Positions 51,521 through 60,347 of a stretch of 64,000 nt of DNA are shown piece by piece; position 1 is the stretch's first letter, and each line of letters opens with the position of its first letter. The notes under the pieces are model-generated. The model worked only from the letters and a program-made list of their open reading frames with translations. It made no database searches and was not told where the DNA came from. Location: contig SPAW01000003.1 in assembly GCA_005239465.1 (NCBI GenBank), forward strand, positions 136,072 through 200,071, written 5' to 3'. This DNA comes from Nitrospira sp. (GTDB lineage Bacteria > Nitrospirota > Nitrospiria > Nitrospirales > Nitrospiraceae). The position numbers were made by a program, and so were the translations under genes.

Positions 51521-52495
51521 TTACTCCTGCAGCACGTCGGCATACAGATCCGACGGTGTCGGGAACGGGCTGTCGTCCGCGAATCTGACGGCGGCCGCCA
51601 CGATCTCGCTCACTTCCCGCTCGAGCTGTTTGAAATCTGCTTCGACCGCCAGGTTGTGATGCACGATCGTTTGCTTCAACAAGAGAAGAGGGTCGCGCTT
51701 GCGATGCTCCTCTACTTCTTCTTTGGTTCGGTAATGTCCGTGCGCCGGATCGGCCATCGAGTGGCCCATGAATCGGTAGGTCATCGCCTCGATGAACCAC
51801 GGTCCCCGCCCCCCCCGCACTTGCTCCACCACCTTATTCATCACCGAACGAACCGCGAGCACGTCCATGCCATCCACGCGCTCGGCTGTGATGCCGTAGG
51901 AGCGGGCGGTCTTCGCCACGTCTGCATAGAGCGCGATAGCCCGTTCGACGGGCGTGCCCATACCGTAGCGATTGTTCTCGCAGACGAAGATCACCGGGAG
52001 TTTCCATAAGGCTGCCAGATTGAACGCCTCATGCGCTTGCCCGCTTGGCATCGCTCCTTCGCCGAAAAAACAGACCGTGACCAGGTCGAGCCCTTGATAC
52101 TTGATCGAGAAGGCCAGGCCGGTCGCGAGCGGGATGTGCCCTCCGACGATGGCATAGCCGCCCATGAACCGGTGCGCAAGGTCCACCAGGTGCATCGACC
52201 CGCCCTTGCCTTTGCAAAGACCGGTGGCCTTGCCGAACAGCTCGGCCATCACCTTGCCAGGATCGGAACCTCGAGCGAGACAGTGCCCGTGGTCGCGGTA
52301 GGCGCTGATGACGTAATCATCCGGTCGAAGGGCGGCCACGGCGCCGACCGCAATCGCCTCCTCGCCGATATACAGGTGGAGGAAGCCGGCGATCTTCGCG
52401 AGGGCGTACATCTCCGCCGATTTCTCTTCGAACCGGCGGATCAGCAGCATCTGACGATGCAACGACAGGAGATCCGCTCTGTCCATGCCGGCCAT
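51521..52495 (-). CDS. pdhA: Pyruvate/2-oxoacid dehydrogenase E1 alpha subunit
   Basis: A 324-residue TPP-dependent subunit. The thiamine diphosphate motif is TVCFFGEGAMPSGQAHEAFN then LAALWKLPVIFVCENN (GDG replaced by GEG). YIGEEAIAVGAVAALRPDDY, CKGKGGSMHL and YRFMGHSMADPAHGHYRTKE (phosphorylation-loop region) are all normal. First gene of the operon. It decarboxylates the 2-oxoacid and passes the acyl group to E2 lipoate. Pyruvate is the likely substrate; acetoin or branched-chain acids cannot be excluded. Confidence 0.95.
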   Translation of the reverse strand: MAGMDRADLLSLHRQMLLIRRFEEKSAEMYALAKIAGFLHLYIGEEAIAVGAVAALRPDDYVISAYRDHGHCLARGSDPGKVMAELFGKATGLCKGKGGSMHLVDLAHRFMGGYAIVGGHIPLATGLAFSIKYQGLDLVTVCFFGEGAMPSGQAHEAFNLAALWKLPVIFVCENNRYGMGTPVERAIALYADVAKTARSYGITAERVDGMDVLAVRSVMNKVVEQVRGGRGPWFIEAMTYRFMGHSMADPAHGHYRTKEEVEEHRKRDPLLLLKQTIVHHNLAVEADFKQLEREVSEIVAAAVRFADDSPFPTPSDLYADVLQE

Positions 52496-52657
52496 TATGC
52501 ATGGCGGCTCGAAGCTGACTCAAGCACGATATGCTCAGATCAGGCGAGGACGAGGGAAACTCAAGAGTTGATAGCAAATGGCTTATCGCTGATGGCACGA
52601 CCAAGACACGTATCTCGTCTCTCGCTTACGGATTATGCCACTCCGGAGCACCCCTCT

Positions 52658-53377
52658 TTACCAATCCGCCCCTAACCGATCGACGACGATCTGATGCACC
52701 ACGGAATGTTTGCCCAGTGTTGCGAGGTAGACCGCCGTTTCGGCCACATCGAACGGATCGATTTTCTGGCTGCGCAGAATTTCTTCCGGCGACGCATCGA
52801 CCAATTCATCGGCCACGCCGCCCGGACAGATGGCGCTCACTTTAATGTGATGCGGGCGGCCTTCGTCGGCGAGCGATTTCGTCAAGGCCATGACACCGTG
52901 CTTCGAGGCGCTGTAGGTCCCCGTGCCAGCCCAGGCCTGCACCCCGGCGACGCTCGACATGTTGATGATGACTCCTCCGCCCTGTTTCTTCATCTGCTTG
53001 AACCCCGCCCGGCAACAGAAGAACGTGCCGCGCAAATTCACGTTCATCACCTCGTCGAATGCCTTCGTCGTTGTGTCGGCAAGGCGCCTACCACCGCCGA
53101 TCCCTGCATTGTTCACGAGAATGTCCAGCCGGCCATAGCGCTTCACAGTCTCCTCGACCAATCGTTCCACCTGACGCTCATCGGTCACATCGGTTTGCAT
53201 CGTCCAGGCCTCGCCTCCGTTCTTGGCAATCTGCGAGACGGTCTGGTTGCAGAGCGCCATTCGCCTGGCCGTGACGACGACCTTCGCCCCTTCGGTGCCA
53301 AATCGCAGCGCGATCGCCTTGCCGATGCCGCCGCTGCTGCCCGTCACGATTGCAACTTTATCTTTTAGGCGGTGCAT
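52658..53377 (-). CDS. Short-chain dehydrogenase/reductase
   Basis: A protein of about 239 residues starting MHRLKDKVAIVTGSSGGIGK. Classical SDR: cofactor motif TGSSGGIG, NNAGIGG, active-site Ser in IINMSSVAGVQAW and Y-x-x-x-K in GTYSASKHGVMALT. The RR after strand 2 (VVTARRMALC) favours NADPH. It resembles 3-oxoacyl-ACP reductases but the substrate is unknown. It lies 10 bp after the ferredoxin-reductase-like gene on the same strand, so they may form an operon. Confidence 0.9.
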   Translation of the reverse strand: MHRLKDKVAIVTGSSGGIGKAIALRFGTEGAKVVVTARRMALCNQTVSQIAKNGGEAWTMQTDVTDERQVERLVEETVKRYGRLDILVNNAGIGGGRRLADTTTKAFDEVMNVNLRGTFFCCRAGFKQMKKQGGGVIINMSSVAGVQAWAGTGTYSASKHGVMALTKSLADEGRPHHIKVSAICPGGVADELVDASPEEILRSQKIDPFDVAETAVYLATLGKHSVVHQIVVDRLGADW

Positions 53378-53387
53378 GGGGTCCCAC

Positions 53388-54122
53388 TCAATCCTCCGGC
53401 GAACCCGTATCGTCGTAGTATTTTTCACGATAGATGGGAGACAGGTCTTTCTTCCGGAGCAAGGCCGTGGCGTCGGCGATCATGGCGCTGTTTCCGCAGA
53501 GATAGACGGCGAGATTCTTGACCGAGGCGATCCGTTCTTCGATCAACCGTAGGACGCGGCCGGATGAGCCGGGCCACCCGGGCTCGGGACGGGACAGCGT
53601 GGTGAAGGCTGTGAAGGTCGAGGTTCGCTTGGTCGATTCGGCCAGCTCTTCTTGATAGTACAGATCTCGCTGGTTGCGCAGTCCCCAGAACAAGGTCGCC
53701 GGTCTCGTATCATGGCGCTCCGCATTTGCCAGCATCATCGACCGGATCGGCGCGATGCCGGTGCCGCTGGCGATGAACAGCAGTTCGCGATTCGGATCGT
53801 CACGCAGATAGAAATTCCCCGCCGGCCCTTTGAAGTGTGCCTTGTCCCCTTCTTTTAGGTTGAACAGATAGGTGGAGCCTGGTCCACCCGGCACTAGGTT
53901 AAACAGCAGCGTGATGACGTCCGATCGGCTGGGCTGCGAGGCGATGGAATAGGGCCGCGTCATGACGTGGCCGGTCTGCGGGTGCGGTATCTCGAAAGAG
54001 ATGAACTGGCCGGGCTTGAAGGTGATCGTCTTGGGCTCGATCAACCGCAGGTCGAGCTGACGTACATCGTGCGTCAGATCTTTGATCGCTTCAACTTGCG
54101 CGGTAAACGTTTCGATCGGCAT
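53388..54122 (-). CDS. Ferredoxin-NAD(P) reductase family protein
   Basis: A protein of about 244 residues starting MPIETFTAQVEAIKDLTHDV. FAD-binding motif RPYSIASQPS, phosphate motif KGPAGNFYLR and NAD(P)-binding motif LLFIASGTGIAPIRSM, with the C-terminal VYLCGNSAMIADATALL. It transfers electrons between NAD(P)H and a ferredoxin or oxygenase partner; there is no fused iron-sulfur domain. The frame extends 28 codons upstream but those residues do not look coding. It is upstream of the SDR gene. Confidence 0.9.
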   Translation of the reverse strand: MPIETFTAQVEAIKDLTHDVRQLDLRLIEPKTITFKPGQFISFEIPHPQTGHVMTRPYSIASQPSRSDVITLLFNLVPGGPGSTYLFNLKEGDKAHFKGPAGNFYLRDDPNRELLFIASGTGIAPIRSMMLANAERHDTRPATLFWGLRNQRDLYYQEELAESTKRTSTFTAFTTLSRPEPGWPGSSGRVLRLIEERIASVKNLAVYLCGNSAMIADATALLRKKDLSPIYREKYYDDTGSPED

Positions 54123-54253
54123 GGCGGGAAGATTGTAGCAGGATGCGGAAAGGGCCCGCCACCCGGAACGCAGACGGCCTGGCCGGTTCCCAAGAGGCGT
54201 GTTCACAACCGCTCTTGTTGGTCCTCCTCCATCACATCGGAATCACGCGCCTC

Positions 54254-55181
54254 TTACTTGTACCCGACCACCATCCCGTCGGGTCCGGCCAAGCGCTTTA
54301 CGCGCGTGCGCGTGAACCCGACGTCTTTCATCCATTTACAGCAGTCCGCGCCGGTAAAGTCGAATCCGCCGTGGGTTTCTATGAGCATGTTGAGGCTCAT
54401 GAGCAGCCCAAAGGCGTTCTGCTTGCGCGCGTCGTCGATAAGGGCTTCGTGGATGATCAACGCTCCGCGGGGCGGTAGGGCGTCGTAGCCCTTGCGCAGG
54501 AGCATCAGCTTCTCCTCCAGATTCCAGTCGTGGAGAATATGCCCCATGATGATCACGTCGCATTTGGGCAGGGGGTCTTTGAAGAAATCTCCCGGATGAA
54601 AACGCAGCCGCTGCGCGACACCCCGTGCCTGCGCGTAGGCCACGAACACCGGTTGAACCACCGGCAGATCCATGCCGCCTCCGGTAAGGTGCTTGTGCGC
54701 AAGGGCGATCTCGACTGCCACACCGCCTTGGGCGCAGCCAACATCCACAAACGTACCGTACTTCTTCCAGGGAAACTTTTTCGCAATGACCCGCGCCGAC
54801 CCGATACTGAGCCCGGTCCTTGCCGGTGCGGAGACCTTCGGTGAGCGAGCCCCAGAATCGATAGAGCCGCGCGTTACACATTTCGAGTATGCCGCCGACG
54901 TACGAGGGCTTGGCTCGGTCGAGAAACAGCGCCGTCTCCGGCGTATTGGCATAGCGCTGGCCGGTTCGTTTCAACATGCCCAACGCAACCAGCGCATCGA
55001 AGAAATTCCGCGCGCTGCGGGGATGAAGCTGGAGCCGCTTGGTCAACGCGGTCGCGTCGAGCGGCCCTTTGGCCAACTCCGTGAACAGGCCGAGTTCAAT
55101 GGCGCTCAACAAGGTCTTCGAACCCAAAAACCCAACGCCGAGTTGCATGATCTTCGTCGGAGTTAAGCGGCCTTGAGCCAT
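54254..55181 (-). pseudogene. O-methyltransferase gene, internally deleted and frameshifted
   Basis: The first part (55181 to about 54820) encodes a winged-helix dimerisation domain: [20 protein letters not shown], then [20 protein letters not shown] and [20 protein letters not shown]. After [10 protein letters not shown] the frame changes to [20 protein letters not shown], then [20 protein letters not shown] (SAM motif I) and [20 protein letters not shown], ending [10 protein letters not shown]. About 30-35 residues normally between these parts are missing. Both halves are otherwise well conserved, so the loss is recent. The intact enzyme would be a class I O-methyltransferase of the hydroxyneurosporene/acetylserotonin type. 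Confidence 0.8.
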
Positions 55182-55357
55182 TGCGTTGGTCCTCTCGTTC
55201 AGAAAATGCCGACAGGCTACTCACTGGTCCGAATGCTGTCAACAGGTTTCCGATTGCGCTGGCTCGCGCCGAACGCTAGACTTTCCCGGCACCTGTCTCT
55301 GCTGTTCATCGAGGCAAGACGGTTTAGGCGCGCCGAACTTTATTTCAAGAATGGGAG

Positions 55358-56128
55358 ATGCCGATGTTTGAATGGCTGTCCAGTCCCGACGTGTGGCTCG
55401 CGCTGGGGACCTTAACTGCGCTGGAAATTGTCCTGGGGATCGATAACATTATCTTCATCTCTGTGCTGGTCGGTCGGCTCCCCTTGAAACAGCGTGTCTT
55501 TGCGAGAAGACTTGGTCTTGCCCTCGCCATGATGGCACGCCTGGCATTATTGTTTTCCATTTCCTGGGTCATGGGACTCACCGAACCGTGGCTGACGGTG
55601 TTCAGCCAGGTGATTTCCGGGCGCGATCTCATTTTGATCGGGGGCGGTCTGTTTCTGCTGGCCAAAGCCACGATTGAAATCCATCACAGTTTGGAAGGAA
55701 TCGAACAGAGAGATCCGGCCGTGGTACCGACAAGCCTGGGGATGGTGCTCGTCCAGATCGCGCTTCTGGATATCGTGTTTTCACTGGATTCCGTGATCAC
55801 AGCGGTCGGTATGGTGGAACAGGTGTCGATTATGGCGACCGCCATCATTCTAGCGGTCGTCGTCATGCTGATGGCGGCGAAGCCCATCGGGGATTTCGTC
55901 GATGAGCATCCGACGATCAAGATTCTCGCCCTGTCGTTTCTGATTCTCGTGGGGGTCACCCTCATAGTGGAAGGGTTCGACGTGCATGTGCCAAAGGGCT
56001 ATATCTACTTTGCCATGACGTTTTCCGTCACCGTGGAGATGCTTAATATTCGCATGCGGACAAAGCGGGCAGCGCCAGTCAAACTGCACAGCCGCTATGC
56101 AAGGAACCGACGCCGGGAAGAAGCCTAG
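55358..56128 (+). CDS. TerC family integral membrane protein
   Basis: A 256-residue membrane protein with seven or so hydrophobic helices. The TerC landmarks are ALGTLTALEIVLGIDNIIFI (acidic EIVLGIDN in helix 1), LLDIVFSLDSVITAVGMVEQ (DIVFSLDS in a later helix) and DEHPTIKILALSFLILVGVT. TerC proteins are implicated in tellurite resistance and manganese export through these paired Asp motifs. The cytoplasmic C-terminus is basic (MRTKRAAPVKLHSRYARNRR). A hairpin follows at 56247. Single gene. Confidence 0.93.
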   Translation: MPMFEWLSSPDVWLALGTLTALEIVLGIDNIIFISVLVGRLPLKQRVFARRLGLALAMMARLALLFSISWVMGLTEPWLTVFSQVISGRDLILIGGGLFLLAKATIEIHHSLEGIEQRDPAVVPTSLGMVLVQIALLDIVFSLDSVITAVGMVEQVSIMATAIILAVVVMLMAAKPIGDFVDEHPTIKILALSFLILVGVTLIVEGFDVHVPKGYIYFAMTFSVTVEMLNIRMRTKRAAPVKLHSRYARNRRREEA

Positions 56129-56246
56129 CGGATCGTGCGTGGAAGTGCTGCGGCATAGGTGGCTAGCTGATGAAGCGTGGAACGAGGCCCGGCTCAATCA
56201 AACCGGCAATGCACTTGCTCCTGAACGCGCGTACTCCGAAAACAAC

Positions 56247-56271
56247 AAGACCGCGGGATATAATCCTGCGG
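56247..56271. terminator. Hairpin downstream of terC-like gene
   Basis: GACCGCGGGA-tataa-TCCTGCGGTC, 9 of 10 pairs matched, about 120 bp after the stop. It lacks a strong T-run (ccttcatat follows). Confidence 0.4.
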
Positions 56272-56438
56272 TCCCTTCATATCACTGATTGTTTCGAGCT
56301 TGCTGCTTTCTCTTCACTCCGGAGTCTCCCGAACCCCCTTCCCTGCGCGCCTCGAAGGAGTACTGCCATTGCTCAATAACTATGATTGGCCCTTGTGTGC
56401 ACCCTTCGTCAACGCAGGGAACCCACCAGGCCGCCGCC

Positions 56439-56798
56439 TCACGTTTCCATCATTTCGAGCCGCGCATCAAACTCGTGTCCGCAGGCGGTGCACCGGATAC
56501 AGTCCGATTCGCCCGTGAACTCGTCGCTGCGTATCCCCATGCCGCCGCAGTCCGGACAGCGCGCGAGCTGAGCCTTCTGATCGTCTACGGTCTCGTATTG
56601 CGAGCCACGGAAACAATAGACCGGCTTTCCGTCCAGGAGCCACACCTTGCCCGCCCTGTCGGCCACCGGCAAGGCGAGATAATGGCGGTTCACATAGTCT
56701 TCAAGTTCGCGTCGGCTCGCGAATCCGTCCTTGATCAGCTTGCCGCTCACGGCTTCATGCAATGCGTTTTCCTTCGCGATGGCTTTCGTCGGGCCCAT
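56439..56798 (-). CDS. Hypothetical zinc-ribbon protein
   Basis: A protein of about 119 residues starting MGPTKAIAKENALHEAVSGK, with GGAGG upstream. The N-terminal half is helical (KLIKDGFASRRELEDYVNRH); the C-terminal half carries a four-Cys zinc ribbon, ARCPDCGGMGIRSDEFTGES then DCIRCTACGHEFDARL. The function is not recognised. The start at 56834 would add 12 residues. It is separated from the CBS gene by a family B/C repeat. Confidence 0.7.
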   Translation of the reverse strand: MGPTKAIAKENALHEAVSGKLIKDGFASRRELEDYVNRHYLALPVADRAGKVWLLDGKPVYCFRGSQYETVDDQKAQLARCPDCGGMGIRSDEFTGESDCIRCTACGHEFDARLEMMET

Positions 56799-56839
56799 GT
56801 CCCACCTCCCCGTTTTGATAGGAGCGTATGGCAATGAGA

Positions 56840-56985
56840 AAAACCCGTCTCTCGTGAAGCGTCCCTCGACTCAGCTCGGGACGGTGAGCTTGCCCCTCGA
56901 CTCGGCTCGGGGCCCTAAGCCCGTCGAAGGGTCGAACCGTGAAGCGTAGTTTGCGAACGACGAGATACGAACGACGAGCGACGTC
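56840..56985. repeat. Intergenic spacer repeats, families B and C
   Basis: Contains the family C block (56880-56947) shared with 46024-46089, then cgaacgacgagatacgaacg words. Confidence 0.75.
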
Positions 56986-56988
56986 TTC

Positions 56989-57756
56989 CTACACCACGCC
57001 CGAGTAGTACCGCAGAATGTTGGATACGGAGATGACGCCGATGATCTGTCCGTCTTGCGTCACCGCCAGGTGCCTGGTGGCCTGCTCCTTCATCATGCGC
57101 ACGGCCTCGATGATCGGGCGGTTGCCTTCGATGGCGATGACCGGCGCGCGCATGCAAGTCTTGACAGCCGTGGTCGCGGGATTGACCCCATTGGCGACCA
57201 CCTCGCGCGCCAGGATCGAATCTGTGATGAAACCTACATAAGATTGATTGTCCGTGAGCAGGAGCGAGCCCAGTTTCCATTTTTGCATCAGTTGCCCCGC
57301 TTCTCGCAGGCTGGACTCCTGAGACAAACTCCGAATCTCGGGAGCCATGTGTTCAGCGACTTGCGGTCCGATCAGTGTCTGCCCGACTTTCGTTTTCTTC
57401 GGTTCGGCAGACCGGCGCGCTTCCAATTCCGCCACACAGCTCTCCAGCACGCGGCTGCGCTGCAATAGACTTTGCCGCTGGCTATCCATGCCGGTGCCTT
57501 CCGGTGCCTCGTCCGTCATGTTGACCAATCCAGCCGCCTCGCCCAGCTCGGCATATTCATAGGCGTGCAGCAAGTCAGAGGTCTGCCCGAGCAGATCTCC
57601 AATCAGCCGTTCGGTTTCCAGGTCGAACTCTTCCAGACTGCGCGTCGGCTTGCCCTTGCCAAGAAACGGGGCGAATTCGGCGAGCTGTTTCCGCATCCTA
57701 TCGATGCTGCGGTCGAGAGAAACCCGTGGTTTTGGGGGAGTGGTGCGGACGGCCAT
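56989..57756 (-). CDS. CBS domain protein with helical N-terminus
   Basis: A protein of about 255 residues starting MAVRTTPPKPRVSLDRSIDR after AGGAGA. The first 125 residues are helical and acidic (RMRKQLAEFAPFLGKGKPTR, LETERLIGDLLGQTSDLLHA) with no recognised domain. The last 125 form a CBS pair: LRSLSQESSLREAGQLMQKW...SYVGFITDSILAREVV and MRAPVIAIEGNRPIIEAVRM...QIIGVISVSNILRYY. It probably senses adenine nucleotides for an unknown partner. A frame upstream to 57858 does not look coding. Confidence 0.85.
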   Translation of the reverse strand: MAVRTTPPKPRVSLDRSIDRMRKQLAEFAPFLGKGKPTRSLEEFDLETERLIGDLLGQTSDLLHAYEYAELGEAAGLVNMTDEAPEGTGMDSQRQSLLQRSRVLESCVAELEARRSAEPKKTKVGQTLIGPQVAEHMAPEIRSLSQESSLREAGQLMQKWKLGSLLLTDNQSYVGFITDSILAREVVANGVNPATTAVKTCMRAPVIAIEGNRPIIEAVRMMKEQATRHLAVTQDGQIIGVISVSNILRYYSGVV

Positions 57757-57909
57757 AGCATCTCCTATACATGTAGGTGAGGAAGCATGTCCGATCTTAC
57801 GCCTTGCCCAACGCACGAGGCAAGCGGCTGAAAGCCCAACGCCGATGACGCATAACACAGAACAAACCCACGCTGGGCGGGTGAGAAGAGCGACCTTTTC
57901 TACACCCTG

Positions 57910-59682
57910 TTAGTCTCTGAACAAGCGCACCGGCACTTTGCGCCCTTTGATGCGGGACAGGCTCAGCACGTCGACAATTCCCTTCGCCATGTGCATCGGA
58001 ACGTCCACGATCGAAAAGCGTTCCTCGATTTCAATGGCGCCGATCACACTGGCATTCACCTTGGCTTCGTTCGCGATGACGCCGACAAGATCGCCTGGTC
58101 TGATGCCGGCGTCTCGCCCCGCTCCGACATACACACGGGCCATGCCGGGCTCTCCGCCGCCTCGTGCAGACCTCCCCGCCGGCGTTCGTTCCCCAGATCG
58201 CATGATGAGGCGGCGCTGACGATCGGCTCCTGGATGCTGTCGTGCAGGCAAATACCCGGTGCGCTGCATCGGTCGGTACGGTTCCGGCGAACGGCTCGGC
58301 AGGGCCGGAATCTCTTGCTCCACTCGTTCGCCGCCCTGCGAGCGATAGATCAGTTTCATCGCCGCGGCAGCCACCTGGATCGGATCGCCGGTCGCCGCGA
58401 GCGCTTCGGCCACTCCTTTGAATCGATCCAGGTCTCCTGCTTCCATCGCCTCCTGGACTGACGCTTTGGTCCGTTCCAATCGTTTTGTGCGGAGATCGGC
58501 CACCGTCGGCACCGACGCCACGGTAATTGTTGATTTCGTGTACAGTTCGATGCTCCGCAAGAGACGCTGTTCGCGCGGGTCAAGGATGGTGATGGCGGCT
58601 CCTTCGCGCCCAGCCCGGCCCGTTCGCCCAATGCGATGCACATAGACCTCGGCGGAAGACGGCAAGTCGTAATTGATGACGTGTGAGACATGCGGAATGT
58701 CGAGTCCGCGTGCGGCGACATCGGTCGCCACCAACAGCTCCGTTTGTCCGGTCCTGAAGGCGTTCATCACGCGATCGCGTTGAGGCTGACTCATGCCGCC
58801 GTGAATCGCTTCGGCCCGATGCCCACGGCCGTTCAGCATGGCGGTCACCTCGTCCACTTCCACGCGCGTGCGGCAAAACACCAGCGCGGACTTCGGGCCG
58901 GCCATATCCAACACGCGCGTCAGGGCGACACCGCGATGTTGCCTCGTAACCACATAGGCCGTCTGTTGAACGCGCGGCGTCGCCCCGGCCTTGACGGGCT
59001 CTTTGGCGATGGTGATTTCGACGGGATTCTTGAGATGGCGATGTGCAATCGACTTGATGCGCTGCGGCATGGTCGCCGAAAACAGCGCGGTCTGCTTGGT
59101 GGCGGGCGTCTGTTCAAGGATGGCGTCGAGATCTTCGGCGAAGCCCATGTCGAGCATCTCATCGGCTTCGTCCAGCACCACCGTCTGCACATGCGCCAGC
59201 TTCAGGGTCTCGCGGCGAATATGATCGAGGGCCCGTCCCGGCGTCGCGACGATGACGTCGATGCCCCGCTTCAAGGCATGGAACTGCGGGCCGATCGCTT
59301 GTCCGCCATACACAGCCAACACGCTGATCCGCAATTCTTTGCCGTACCGCTGGACCGCTTCGCCCACTTGGATCGCGAGCTCGCGCGTGGGCACCAGGAT
59401 GAGCGCGGCTGGACGATGCTTGGCCCCATGCGCGATACGTTGGAGCAGCGGCAAGGTAAACGCGGCGGTTTTGCCTGTTCCCGTCGCCGCTTGGCCCAAC
59501 AGATCACGCCCGGCTAGGAGCGGGGGAATGGCTTCCCGCTGAATCGGCGTGGGTTCTTCATAGCCCAGCGTGTCCAGGGTGGCCAGCAACGACGCTTCCA
59601 AACCGAGCGCGGCAAAGCCGGGAGAAAATCCCGTCGCCGCCGGAGCCGTAGGCGGATGGGTACTATCATGCTTGGCAGACAA
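57910..59682 (-). CDS. DEAD-box RNA helicase with DbpA-type RNA-binding domain
   Basis: A 590-residue helicase. Q motif GYEEPTPIQREAIPPLLAGR, motif I GQAATGTGKTAAF, motif Ia VPTRELAIQVG, motif II VVLDEADEMLDMGF, motif III LFSATMPQ, motif V ATDVAARGLDIPHVSHVINY and motif VI YVHRIGRTGRAG. A C-terminal DbpA/RhlE-like RNA-binding domain starts near residue 512 (MARVYVGAGRDAGIRPGDLV, then VNASVIGAIEIEERFSIVDV). This is the DeaD/CsdA class, used in ribosome assembly and cold response. The start ATG is at 59682. The gene is flanked by family A repeats. Confidence 0.95.
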   Translation of the reverse strand: MSAKHDSTHPPTAPAATGFSPGFAALGLEASLLATLDTLGYEEPTPIQREAIPPLLAGRDLLGQAATGTGKTAAFTLPLLQRIAHGAKHRPAALILVPTRELAIQVGEAVQRYGKELRISVLAVYGGQAIGPQFHALKRGIDVIVATPGRALDHIRRETLKLAHVQTVVLDEADEMLDMGFAEDLDAILEQTPATKQTALFSATMPQRIKSIAHRHLKNPVEITIAKEPVKAGATPRVQQTAYVVTRQHRGVALTRVLDMAGPKSALVFCRTRVEVDEVTAMLNGRGHRAEAIHGGMSQPQRDRVMNAFRTGQTELLVATDVAARGLDIPHVSHVINYDLPSSAEVYVHRIGRTGRAGREGAAITILDPREQRLLRSIELYTKSTITVASVPTVADLRTKRLERTKASVQEAMEAGDLDRFKGVAEALAATGDPIQVAAAAMKLIYRSQGGERVEQEIPALPSRSPEPYRPMQRTGYLPARQHPGADRQRRLIMRSGERTPAGRSARGGGEPGMARVYVGAGRDAGIRPGDLVGVIANEAKVNASVIGAIEIEERFSIVDVPMHMAKGIVDVLSLSRIKGRKVPVRLFRD

Positions 59683-59814
59683 TTATGGGTACCTTTCTCC
59701 TATGACGTCTTCCTTACCAATGCCCCTTCCGAGCTTACTGATTTCACTTCTCTCTTTAGGACGATGTCAATTTTTCTTGCGGGTGGTGCCAACTAGGGAG
59801 CCCAGCCGCCACCT

Positions 59815-59950
59815 AATGCTCCTTCCAAGCTTGCTAATACTTTTCTTTCCTCTACCGATCGACGAGCGAGGGAGGCGTCAGCCCGTCCTTCACTGCGCGC
59901 ATTGAGCGACCACCTATCAATGCTCCCTCCAAGCTTGCTCGTTTCTTCCA
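59815..59950. repeat. Intergenic spacer repeats, family A (two copies)
   Basis: aatgctccttccaagcttgc at 59816 and caatgctccctccaagcttg at 59918, separated by cactgcgcgcattgagcgac. A longer shared phrase, gggtggtgccaactagggag at 59779 and gggtggcgccaaccagggag at 59981, brackets them. The interval 59683-60077 holds no gene. Confidence 0.75.
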
Positions 59951-60077
59951 CTCTCACTGACGATTGAAGATACTTTCAAGCGGGTGGCGCCAACCAGGGA
60001 GCCCAGCCGTCTGCAGCGGGGCCCCACACCGGGCGGGGTGCGAAGCCGGCTGGGCTGGTTGGCGACAGGACCCGCCT

Positions 60078-60275
60078 CTATTCTATTGGCTCTTCGATCG
60101 GCCCCGCCCACTCCCCTTTGGTCAGTTTCACTTCCTGATACCCGCCATCCGGCCATTGAAACTGCCCCACCGCATCGATCTGAACGATGAAGGGATCGGC
60201 CTCGTGCACCTGCCCGCGAAACCAGTACCACCCCGGCTCGGTGGGCTTCGTCTCAGTCCATCGATATTCCGCCAT
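60078..60275 (-). CDS. Hypothetical protein, 65 aa
   Basis: A short soluble protein, MAEYRWTETKPTEPGWYWFR then GQVHEADPFIVQIDAVGQFQ, ending EWAGPIEEPIE. The TKPTEPGWYW phrase is seen in many small proteins of phage or Nitrospira origin. The domain is unknown. It stands alone upstream of hrpB on the other strand. Confidence 0.6.
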   Translation of the reverse strand: MAEYRWTETKPTEPGWYWFRGQVHEADPFIVQIDAVGQFQWPDGGYQEVKLTKGEWAGPIEEPIE

Positions 60276-60347
60276 GCCCCGATACCCTATCCTTTATAAG
60301 CACGAAGTCTGATAGAGTCTGCGCACGCAGTGAGGATGAACCCTACC

